The notes beneath the pieces are model-generated. The model saw nothing but the letters and a program-made list of their open reading frames with translations. It did not search any database and was not told where the DNA came from. Positions 39,101 through 51,800 of a stretch of DNA of 64,000 bases are shown one piece after another (positions within the stretch are counted from its first letter, which is position 1; every line of letters begins with the position of its first letter). Made by a program: the position numbers and the translations under genes. The stretch lies in assembly GCA_019055375.1 (NCBI GenBank), contig JAHQIW010005127.1, positions 54,397 through 118,396 of the forward strand. The letters are read 5' to 3'. Source of the stretch: Parelaphostrongylus tenuis (lineage: Eukaryota; Nematoda; Chromadorea; Rhabditida; Metastrongylidae).

Positions 39101-39801
39101 AAAAAAAATTTACCCATGCTCTGGAAGCGATAGCATGCAATGTCAGTCACTTGTAATAATTGTCATAGAACACACAATGATAACAAATTTCGGAGGACGA
39201 TGTAGAGTACGCTGTTATATCTTACCGACATAATCCCATGGAGATGGTTGCCGAAATAACCACACAGAATTATATCGCCCAAACTGGAAAGCCTACAAAG
39301 CAAAGAACATTGAATGGCATCAAAAAACTCGTTATACAGTTGGTGGCTATATCGGATTCCTTACATAATCGATAACTTTCTATGAAACTGATCTCACAAC
39401 TTTCTAGAAAATCAGTTAATCACAACTTACTTGCTCAATAGCATTAACTAGACCATGTTCACCACACAGTAGATGGGCTAACTCGCTTTTGCTGTGTTTC
39501 TCACTGTAGAAGTACTTGACAAGCGAATTCACGGCTTCACCAAGAATCTGCTGGATTTCTGTGATTTGTGCCTCTAAAAGTAACAATTTACAATTCTACA
39601 ATAACACTGCATAATTCAAACTTACTACGGTTTGGTGTCGAGTCGTACGAACGACTTTGTGATGGACTTCGCTCCCGCTGGGGAGTCTGACTACGCGACG
39701 ACATTCGACTTCGTCTAGGTCCTCTTGCAGGTGAATTTGACAAAGCACCGTACGCAAAATCACCATTACCATCATCACATACAGGTTCAGCAACCAAAAG
39801 T
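33192..39801 (-). CDS. DENND5: DENND5 exons: RS-rich linker, RUN2 and C-terminus
   Basis: Exons are 39801-39626 ([20 protein letters not shown]), 39573-39431 ([29 protein letters not shown]), 39292-39226, 39090-38945 ([18 protein letters not shown]) and the last, 33372-33192 ([32 protein letters not shown], stop TGA). They match human RUN2 through to the C-terminus. The join between 38945 and 33372 is unresolved: 38945 would use a weak GTTTTC donor, and one small exon supplying the VCLGA-like residues is missing. A candidate at about 38790-38740 ([12 protein letters not shown]) has fitting phases but poor splice sites. RTE copy 1 sits inside this last intron. Confidence 0.9.
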
Positions 39802-42800
39802 CTTTCAAATAATAGATATAGTGATAAATGACATTAGAATAAAAAATAAAAACTAACCTCTCAAGACTAGCATCACAGGTATTTCCAAACCAACGACCAT
39901 CCTCAGCACCTGCACCAAACCACCGACCACAAGGAAATCGGTACATTTGGCCTGTGATCTCGTTACGAACAATTACCTTGAAGGAATATGATAAAAATCT
40001 TAGAGAAGAATTAGCTATGACAGCAGAGAATACTCCAGCTTACAACTAGAAATGGTGCAATAGCTTATTTTTGTCGATTTCAGAATTTATCACAATTACC
40101 CCGGAAATACGGTTTTCGAAGAACAACTTTTTGAATAACACACTTTGAATGAAGTTCAGCTGTTTAGTAACTCTTACTTAGAGCTCAAACATTTTCACAA
40201 AATATAGACCATATATGGCACAAATGAAGTTGAAATTTATTCAATTCCTTTATAATTATTGATTTTCTTCTTGAGCAAAACACGAGGTGTTACGATATAC
40301 TTTATTCACTGCTGACGTTTCGGCAGTTCGCTTTCTTCAGAGCCTGGAAAGGTCAAATTGTCCGCAGTCCAATCAGTCAAACACCTCCATTACTTCTTTA
40401 GAAAAAATCACCAGACCTAGATTTCAATCGCATCAAGCGCAAAAACAACTCTTAACATAGTCACCGCTTTTAATATGTGTTCCAGTGAATGATCCAAGTG
40501 GAGATCACCGGAAGGAAATCACATAGGCTCGTAATGCACCTTACCCATCAAAACAACAGTCTTATATACTGACTCCAATCACGAGTGATATCAAGGCATT
40601 CCTCCATGTGATTTATGGTTGGATTGGTCGCATTAATCCAAAACGCTTCCAAGATCTTTCGCGCTGATGTTTTTTGCTCTTGCGCAAGGATGGTGACTTC
40701 GATTTCAAAATCAACTCCGTCGTGCTTCTGTGCTCTGTGCATCCCTAGCGGGGTCAATTCCTTTATTTATATGCTCACAAGTAATTATAATACATACAGA
40801 TTCTGAGATCACTCGTATTCACATGTTGTGCAAGACTAGCTCTTTTTTCGTGGTTTTTTTTTGTCTTCATGTTGCAGAAGTCGGTTTGGGAATTCATTTT
40901 CTTTTCAATGATGTCGGATGATGACCAAGCGCGATTTTACGTGGAGATATGAGGTAGTCATGCTGGGGCCTTCAAACGTCTTCGACATAGACGACCGTTT
41001 GCCCTGATGTAGAAACACTGAACAGAAGTGATGAAATCCTGTGGCTTTTGCGACATGGGTACACGAGTTGTTTAATCATCTAATCCGAAGAGAACATATT
41101 CTGTATATCGTAGATGACAGCCATGTGCCACCGACTGTAAAAAGACCTGACTACATTTCATGTCGTCATGTCTTGATATACTACGTCTCCACTTTCCCCA
41201 TGGTATGGTGGCTGATAAGGCGTGTGTCTCTAAGCATTCGAGCGAAGTCGCCGAAACATACGTAAGCCACTGACGTACCAAAACCTCGAAAAGGCAAATC
41301 AGCCTGTGAAAATGAATAAATATTATAGCTTATTGAAAAGGCTAAACGTTTTCGTAGGCAAACATTTGCTGTAGCTAACCGTTTTCTCAAAAGTTTCAGT
41401 GTCTGCGATTCAGTCGAGACTCCACGGCAATTCTCTGATTGGACTTGCGTCTCCAACGCGCATTGAGTCGAGCAGAGAGGAAAGAATCATAATATAACTG
41501 AAGGAACCCCACTTATCAATGCAGTTCTACACACGACGGATCCTGGCTGACTGGCTATTTGACATCATTTGTTTGCATGGAATGAACCCATATCGTGGGT
41601 GATGGATAGCGTAGCATAGTGACTGGAGGTGCCAAGAGATACAATTAGGAGCCGAGCTCAGTAAGCTTTCAATCCAGAGCAATAGCAATTTGGAACTAGA
41701 CTTGTCTTGGAGGATGAAAACACTGATTTGCAGTAGGCCATCAGAAGTTGTTGTATATTCCATGTCTGTTCAGCCAGCTCTATCGATGCTTGCTACAGGC
41801 GAATCCATGATGCATCCTTCATGAATTGATCTTAATCCACTGAATCCATCCAGATATAAAACACCAACAATTTTACTTTTACAAATTAAAACTTGTTTGC
41901 ACTGCGTAGCAGATAGCTATGAACACTGGAAAGGTATGGATAAGAAAATGGATATAGGATAAAGGATACAGCTCTCGGCGTTGATCTATCCCTGAGGGAT
42001 GCGCCATGCAATCGACTTCAATTTTTTAAAATTCGTTTGAGGTGATTGAATGCATATCTGGCCTTTACACTGACTCGCGGAGGTCATCCGCTGAACCGAG
42101 TCAGTGCTGCTTAACCTCCCAGATAATTCTGAGACCTGTCTGGTTCCAATTTACCAAACCCAGAGGGATGGATGGCTTGGTGAGCCATGAGCGCCAGATC
42201 GAACCACTGACCTCGTGTGCGACGCAGGGCACCTCTTACCTCTGCGCCACATGCGCTCTCAGAAAATGGATAGTGTGACGATAAATCCAAAGATTTCATT
42301 GTGGGGATTTCCAAAAGGAATCTCGCGGACGCATTTATTATATTAACAACGACAGACTGAAGACTTCCGTGACTGTAATTACTTATAGAATTGTTCAGGA
42401 ACTTGAAGGACTCAGTGTGAGTTCCTCAACCGTTTCAGAAAATCTATAGAAGATCGGAAAGTCGAAAAAGTTCCATGATTGGATGTTGTACGATTGGCAA
42501 CAGGTCCCTTTCCATGTCGATATCCTATTCCTGGAGCTCACAGTTGTTATCTGAATCAACTTGTTATGCGGTCTGTTAAATCGGCTCTTGTAAAGCCCGA
42601 TCGATACATGTGTTTCGACCTTAACAGTTTCGTCAGTCAGGCAGAACCCGTCGTCCTTTATCCAATCATCTGTGAGTGCTCCCTACACTAAGATTAGGCG
42701 ACGATGAACGATTTACACTACTGCCGTCAAGTGAAAATCACTAGATCAGCAAAAGACGATATAAATTTCTTTCTAGAGCATTTCAGCAACCTCTTCAGTA

Positions 42801-45800
42801 GAATACCTTCCGGAAATCAAACTGCTTTCAATGATTTCGTTGCCTCCAGTTTTAGAGTTCTATGCAGGTGGAATAAACAAACTCGTTTCTCTTTCAAATG
42901 AGCAGATTCCAGTGAACCGTATTTCGATCTAAGAAATTCATTCTAGGATAAATTAGGCCGCTTTAAATGTACAAGTTGAGATTTTGTGCGAATTTCTCAA
43001 ACATCTTAAACTTTATGGAACTGAGTAATTTCTCATGTGCCAAACGCGTCGCAAATGGGCTTGTCGAATTTGGAAAACCTACTTGACCTGAAATCACTTG
43101 GAACATTTTATTAACTCACATATTCCAAATACCACTTCGGAGGTTTTTCATGGCCAAGCTGATGACCTATTCGCAGCGTTGACAGAACACCAAGATTTTT
43201 ATGCTGCAAAAGGAATTGAATCTGTTCTAAAATCACTAAAATGCACTATATGATGCATGAACTTATTATTCACTAAGTTATTATAAAAGGAGCGAAAGTT
43301 CTCACATCGAACTTGAATAATGGAGTATTAGCCGGTAGATTGATTTGAGGACTGCTACACAAGCTGCCGCCAACCTGAAACAGTAAGAAGGAAATTATTT
43401 TCATGCCAAAAATAGTGTACCTGAAACCGGGAGAGAGATGCCACCTACCGTAACCCACACTGGTGGAAGTGATCCTCTCCAATTACCAGTCACAATCACC
43501 ACTTGGTAATCCATCTCTATAAGAGCAATGGAATTTCGCGATATGATAAACAAAAGTTCTTCATATATAATTTAAAGTGAAGTGTATTAAGACTAGGCTT
43601 CTACAAAGTCTTGTACACGCCTTTACTTCCTCGATAATGATATTCAGAAAAAAAACCTAATCTTTTTATGGAAAATGTCTTCGAATACGTACTGGTTTTG
43701 TTGAAGGTATTAGTGAAGCAGCGGAATTGAGCAGCGTTGAGAGACAATACGTGATAAAGGAATTGCTCACGCTCATCTTCGCAACGCACGAATGCGTATG
43801 GCTTGTACAGTTCGCTAGAAAGCCACATTACCATCAAGAGGAAACAAAAAAAAAAAGTATGATGAAGGGTACTAGGAGCCTTAGAAGTAAAAAGGATATG
43901 GAAAGTGATAATCAAGTCACGTCAGAAGACATCGTTCACGCCGTTTACAAATGATTGAGCCATTTTCGTCATAAGCCTACTTCACGAAAATCATCAAAAT
44001 CCTAGAAAACTATGGCTATGAAAACTATGGTCAAGAGTAGATCTCAAATCGAATATAAGTACACAGAGAGGCATGTGGAATATACACCTCAATAAGCTGC
44101 TGTTTTCCAGTAATGCCGCGAGATGTCTATGTAGTAATTTTCGTTCCAACGCAAGACGAACAAATGCACGAGCATATCCAATGTCAGTTTTGATCTCAGT
44201 CATCCGTAGAACATTCCTGATGACAAACTGACTGATTTATACAACTACAGCATCAAGTACTCCTAAAATGTTACAAGGGAAAAAACTAACTTGAGATCAT
44301 AAGCGACGTGAGTTGGGAGAGGTGCTAACAAGACCCGTGCACCCATTTCAGGACTTCGTGGTCGACTTTGTGACCGCCTTCGGGGAGACTCTGTGACTAC
44401 TGAATTGGCTCTTAGTTCACCATTCCAGGTGGGATTTGAGAAGTCTAAACAAGAAAAAATAGGAAGTGATTATCAAAAAGATATTAGTCAAAACGAAAGC
44501 GAAGTCAGGCGAACTGAGTAGGTCTCTTGAAAATATATTCAAAAGTCTGATATTTCTACACAATTGCCCGAAAATGGTGTTAGCTGATGTTATTTCGTGC
44601 ACACTACCAACAGATTGAGTTAAGTCACCATGCAAAGCAAAGAGTCTGTGTAAATTTATAGAATGTGAGTGATAAGCCAAAGCGCGATTGAAAAGAAAAG
44701 AACAACAAATTCCAAATAAACATGCACCATGAACCACCCTTGAGACCCACCGCCCATAGAGCTCGACTTCTTTAGTACTGACTGAGGTTCGGCATGTTCA
44801 TTTTCATTGAACGTTTCAGAGAACACTCCTGGCGGTCCTTTTGGCGTATTTGTCAATTTATCAGCAAGAAAGTTAGCGGCACGCAGGATTGATCGTGACC
44901 ACACCGGGACACTCTCACCATCACCCGACCCGAATTCCCGCTGAATTGTCTCGACGATCTCCGATATAGCACCAGTGAAGTCATTTTCATTCGTAGGTTG
45001 GATTATCAGTGGAGCCGGAACTTCACAATGCGGTAGTGACGGCGTTCGTTTCACTGTACATCGTCGACCATCACCTGTTACTAACACAACACAATCACAA
45101 TACCGATCTCTAAACAATAGTTGTGATGATCATTTGTGAAAATCATGTTTCACACAACAGATGAAAGCTTTGAAAAATTCGATAGATTTTTCACTCATTA
45201 TTATCTCCTTGAAAGAAATTGGCCTCAAAATCTGAAGAGCTGAATAAGCTGCTCTTTGTTTTCAAAGCTTACATTAGATTGATTCGGATATTTGAAATTT
45301 CATTCAAAACAATAAGCAGAACAGATACAAAACTCTAGTTGACAGGATCACACCTTCTGATCTGGAAAACGCTCTTTTCTCACACCTAATCTTTCTGGAT
45401 TTGCTTCTATACTCTAGCAAGAACACCGAAGAATAACAATTTCAACGGCCAACGAAAGCAATATTTTCAAACAGCCAGTAATTCAAGCTTCAATTACACC
45501 AGATAACAGACAGTACCATACATATTGAAAATCTCACGTTCTAGACGCTTCCTGAACACCAGCCAAGCTAGAGCTGGAGCGAAAACTTGAAAATTCAGCG
45601 CAGAATATATCATAATTTACAACAAAAATAGTGTTATGAAGTGTTAACTTCTTAATGAATTGTATTGATAAGAAAAATGAAACCATTCATGAAAAAAACC
45701 TAACCTGGTGTAAGCAGGGAAGATGACATTGCCCTTGCTGTGAGAGTAGTCTTCTCTAAGTCCTGGTGTTGCAAGACAAAATTCCACAAGGACGACTTTC

Positions 45801-48800
45801 CCTAAAACACTTCCGAGCTATGATTATTGTATGGCAAGTGAAATTAAAATATTTCAAGACACGAACTTTCAACAAGCTCGTAACTAATTGGATGATGCAT
45901 GAATTATGCAGTGCTAAAATAATAGCTGTTTGAAAGCTTCCACCAACAGATCTCAGCTTACAGTCAAGATATAGTGATCTCAGCCTATAGCATCGAACTA
46001 GGAATTAGTAGAATGTGAAATGATTTCCAATTAAGCACATGCTTCCTCATTCTATCAAGACATAATTGTCGTTTCTTGGAACTTAGAAAACATATACAGT
46101 TCTTATTGAATATGAGGGGACAAATAAAAAACCGATCCCATTCGCTGGAGAGGAAATTTTCACAGGTGTTAGCGATCATTCAAAAGCTGGGACTTCAAAC
46201 TACAGCCCCACGTCGCCGGTTTCGGAAGAAGTCTTTTTTGACATTGCTACAGATTTCATGCGCTGCAGACGCGCATAATTCTCGCCCGGCAAAGCTCATT
46301 CTTTAAACTATCATTAATCATTTGATAGTGTAATCCTGTGGTGCAACGGTTAGTATACGCTCCCGGAAAGAGTGAGATCTGGGTTCGAATCCTGGCTAAC
46401 GTAAATGATTTTGCACAGCACTCCATATTATTGGGTATATCTCGAAACACCTTCGATTAGCTGCTATGCAATATTCTACGAGGAATTCTCCTTAATCTAG
46501 ATTGCATTCTTGACTAACTGTAATTTTTCCTACAAAAAATTGATTTTCATACTATTCAGTCTTTACTTTATACTTTTATACATTTGAATGCCACATTCAC
46601 GCTCAACGGAACGAACATCTCCGAATGCTCCAGTTGCGATTATCTAGGTCGTGAAATCAACATAATGAACGACCTAGCTCCAGAGTTGAGCAGGAGGAAA
46701 CGAGTGGCTTGGGGAACGCTTGAGAGCATCGAAGATGTAGTAAAAAGGACAAAGAACATCCGACTCCGTGCCCACCTTTTCGACTCGACAATTATCCCTG
46801 CCCTAACGTATGCAGCAGAAACGTGGTCGCTACGAAAGCAGGATGAAGGATCACTCGGCGTTATTGAACGCGCAGTCGAAAGGTCAATGCTAGGGGTATC
46901 CCGTATCTTGCAATTGAGAGAAAGGATCCAAAGTTCCGACCTACGTCAACGATCGAAAATTGAGACGCCGTTCTACACGACAGGATATCGAAAATAAGGT
47001 GGGCCGGACACGTGATGCGCTTCAACGACAACCGATGGACGAGAGCCGTTACCGACTGGATCTCTCAGGACATCAAGCGCTCTACAGGAAGACCACCGAC
47101 CCATTGGTCCAATTTCTTCACGAAAGGCAAAGAAGAAAGACATGATGCTCAACGAATTCCTAGAGCGAGGAGGACCCACTGGGCTACTCTTGCACACGAT
47201 AGGGAAAAATGGAAGTATTGCAGATAACGGCTCGAGTCACCCGATGATCAGGACCACAGGTGATACAGGTGATACTCTTCAGTAGGAAGAACTGGTGTTG
47301 TTTATACTACCAATAGACTTATTGAAGGCTCTTCAATCATGTTCTATCGGTTGATTACGATTTCCTCCTCAATTTTATTAGAAAACCAGCCGCCTTTGGA
47401 TCGCGTTGCGCCTGTCGGCGACGGCGCCGTCTACTGTCATCACATGTGCTAACTTAGGGTTAACCATTCGGGTAACACGTTGATTCCTCGCTTAGCATGC
47501 TGTGCGGTGAACCGGCTGGCAATGAGCGTTCGGGTGACAATCTTGTACTTTTATGATGAAATTTGGATTTATCATTACTAGAGAGGACTCTATCATCATT
47601 AAATGTTAGAACATCAATAAAGAGACTTCAATAAAGCCACTTTTTGCTGAAACAACGTATAGCTTCCTAATGAGCAATAGAATAATAAAACGTTTGTTAA
47701 AATTGATGCTGCACACTCCGTGGAAATTCATGTTCTACTATGCTATAGGTTGCTTGTCCATTACGAAGTTTCAGATGAAAAAACCTATCTCATCCGCTGG
47801 AGAGGAACATCTCACACGAGTGTCAGTAACCGTTCAAAAAGTGTGACTTCAAGCTACAGCCCTCAGTCACCGGTTTTCGGAAAAGCCTTTTTTCAATGTT
47901 GCTACAGAGGGAGATTTCTTGCGTTGCAGACAAGCATATTTCTCGTCGAAACAGAAATCTTTCTTTGGATTATCAATAATCATTGTCTGTCCGGCGAGAA
48001 ATATGCGCGTCTGAGACATAGCTCTGTGTGAATTTTACAGCGTTATGAAAGGGTCTTTACGAAAACAGGCAACGTGGGGTTGCAGCCAGAGTTCTAAGCT
48101 GTCAAATGATTTCTAACGTTCCCATGAGAAAGTTCCTATCCAGCAAATGACATCGATTATTATCTGAATCCTCATTATGGACAGGTACTAAACCATACAC
48201 TATGATCTCTTTGGAAGTGCTTGCGTATATAGTGTGAGTTTTTACAAAAGGCATATTGCTAATGATCATAAATTCCTCGTAGAGTATTGCGAAGCTGATG
48301 ATCGTAAATGTGGTAAGGATAATTAAATAGTCGAAACATTAATAAGAATAATGAGACAAGTCTATCGAATAAGTAGTACATTTGCAATAAAATGCGGGCT
48401 CAATACAGTGAGCCCGGTAGACCGAGACCCGGGGCGCTAATCGGTGCATGGAAAATCGCACTTTATACCCAAAGGATAATTAATTGGAGGTACCGTGAAA
48501 TTTTGGTAAGATTACTAAATAGGATTTTATTGTGGACCAAGCACAAGATACTTGTTAAGGGAAACACCGTAGTATAGATCAGACGTGATTCTTTTCAGAT
48601 GATCAAAGGAAAAGTTTATGGCTACTGCTCTTCAACAAGGCCATTTCATGTTCTAAAATCACTTTCGACTTCAACCTCACTCTATCAGACAAAGATAAAT
48701 GTGGAACGCTCTGGCCCGTTCGGCTTTCCTAAGGATCCACGTAAATTCAACTCGACCATCACTGAGTACATATCCATAAATAATGCGGCAATCCACAGGC

Positions 48801-51800
48801 AGTAGCCGGATCCACACGTAAAATGATTCGAAATTTTTCCAAATTATGATTGTGAGGAAACTGGTCGATGTAAGCGTTCTAGGATCCCTGCACAGCAGTT
48901 GTGGAGGAGAACTGTGTAAAAAAAATGTCAGAAAGCACAACGTAAAAGGTTTGTTTGACTTTCGAGATCGCTGGAAACGGTACAGGATGCAGCAAGATAC
49001 AAAAAGTAAATGACTGCACAAAAAGATATAGAGGATTTGGCACTTTCAAGATCGATGAATGAAAAATGTATCTCGATTTCACAAACGGGCTCGCTAAATT
49101 TTTTACATCTAAAAGATAGAAATGCTTAAAGCAACTGCATTCTCAAGCACGTACTTGCTTCTTGATGAGACCATGAGCCCAGATCCTCTCCAGAAGATCA
49201 CAAAAGGAAGCAACAAGTGTGTTCTCTTCAACTCCAGTGATTCCTGCATCGAAATGACCCAACTGTACTGCCTCCTTTCCCATTTTGTCCACAAGCATAC
49301 GCTTTGTTTTGCCTGTAAATCAATGTTTCGACGAACGATTGAGATCGAAATGCATGAAATACTCTCACCCTTAGTTTCACGCAACAATTGGTCAACAAAT
49401 TTTAACTGCTGTTGAGCAACTTGAGCAGATGAATCAGCTGCTAATCCAGAACTGCCGTAAGCACTAACTGGACGTCCATTGACATTTCCAACCTACAGGA
49501 GAAGATTTTCTTTCCAAGCTGGCTTCACTGCCTGTATCAGCATCTGGGTATATGTTACATTAGGACTAAAAAAACCCCACTTCTTGTTGTTTTGGACGCA
49601 GATGAGGATAGCGCTGTTTCCAAGGGCTAGGCGCAGGGCTAAGACCCACTGTACCCTCAAGAAGAGCTGTATTGAGCTGTTCTGGCCAAACACCATTGTA
49701 AGTCATCGCCACAGCTCCCGCAAGTTCGTGAGGACCCGGCACAACATAATCCAACATTTCTTCTCGTTTCGATATCAGTTCTTCTGAAATCTGTTGTTTA
49801 GAAAACTTACTCAGAATGTAAATATTTACTAACGAAAGTGAGATAAAGACTGTAATATATACCAGTTTGAGCAAATGGAGGTGTTGACTCGTACGTAGGC
49901 GTACGAACCATTGACAGACCGTGTTTCTCACGCATCATCGCTATCCGAGAATCAAAAAGTACAAGGTTTTCATCCGGCGTTTCCCATTGTGAGAGTATTT
50001 TTGCGTCAATCAAAGAGGCAAACATCTACAAGGACTCTGATATGTACGAATGCCAACTGGGAGTTATACAGAGTATGTAAGATGAAAACGCCTCCCACCT
50101 GCGTTTCCAAAAAAGCTGCAAGGAACGCTAAATGACTGTCAGGTTGATCAGACAAAAAGGAGGCTTTGTCAAAACATACTAGACTTTCTCTGAAAAATCA
50201 AATCACCTTGAAAGAAGACTAGAATAACTGGCTAGATTAGACAATCATCTTTATGTCACTTAATATTAACCTGCTTTCATCAAATGCTTCTCGATCTGAA
50301 CATCCTTGACCACCAACGACGAAATGTTCATAAGAATACAGCATACATACGATTCGATTTAAGACACATTCCCGAATAGCGTTATTGAGCCGAGCGTGCT
50401 AAATCGAATGTACGTGAAGTCGTTAATGACTAAAAAGTAGATAGCGTACTGATATCTAACCTGAAAATACTGCTTACAGTCCGGTGAGTCAATATATTGT
50501 CCTCTACACGAAATCTCTTGCTCTAAATTCTGTACATCTACGACAACACCAGCTCGTCGCGCAATTTCAACAACTCTGACATATCGACTTTGTAAGACAA
50601 GTGTAAACGCAATAGATAGCGTAAAGTGATACCTTGCAACAGTAGAGTTATTCTTCAAAACATTCTCAAGAGGTAGAGGAGTCAGATCAGTACGAGAGGG
50701 GCATGGCGAAAGCACTATAGGATCACCTAGAAAGTAATATATGGCAGTTGTAACCACAATCAATTGATGGATCGAGAAAGTCTTGTTATAGTGCTTTTCA
50801 GTAATGATACAGAGAAAACAAATTGAAACCCAATAGAATACAACGAAAACACTGATCACCAAAATGATTGTCCATCTGATATAGAGGAGAATATAAGTTT
50901 CTTGAAAATGTGGATAACCAATGTATCACACCAAAACGAAATTAATTCATCTTACTGATTGCCTCGTCGATGACGTCGCCTCGATCAAACGATCGACTCA
51001 TTCGTTTCGATGACCACTCTTCTGTTCGGCGATCACTATTCATACGAGTAGGTACAACAATTGGAGAGCTCTTTGATGGAAGTGGCACACCATTTGCAGT
51101 CGACGGTGATATATCCTCCCACGACGAATACCTTCAAAACAAAACTTAACGAACCACGGACCAAGAAGCTTCTCCTCGTAGTCAGCGAACCTATAGATTA
51201 ACGATTTGATCTCTTGACACAATTGTTTGGCTCCTGGAAATGATGGAAGGTCTTCGGGAAACTCCATTCGTCCGGTGTCGATGTCAAGAACGCATACATT
51301 CGATTGGAAGAGAAAGTCTGGCACACTCTCTTCATAACACCAGCCCATCACGTATGGTACCTTTAACAGTGAACATTGTACTTTAAAAAGCACAAAAGCA
51401 CAAAATGAGTTAGAAAATCGTTTTCTCCGACGCGAAATCTCTACAGATTCAAAGAAATTTCCTTACTTCTGGAAAATGCTAGATTTATGCATACGGATAT
51501 GCAACGATTTGTCTAATCACCATTCGAAAATCTTCTTATTCAAATGAAAGTTGTAATGGATTCATAGGCTTCATAACTAATGTCGAATTGACCAATGACT
51601 GATATGATCTTTTAGCAAATACAGTAAGCTAGTGGAACAAACTGCAGTGTCGTTAGATGCGTGGGCGTTTCATCATACGCATAATTTCAAGCATGATTTC
51701 GATGTATATGTGGAAGGGGAGCCGTAACCGAGTGTTTGTGATGCTCGTCGCAGGCGCGCGCGCCACAGCCAGGCTATCCTCGAATATGAAAGGAGACTTG

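Noticed and set aside
50340..50350. GTATGT as an exon end after [13 protein letters not shown]
   Set aside because: The conserved protein continues in frame ([10 protein letters not shown]) to a better placed donor at 50270.
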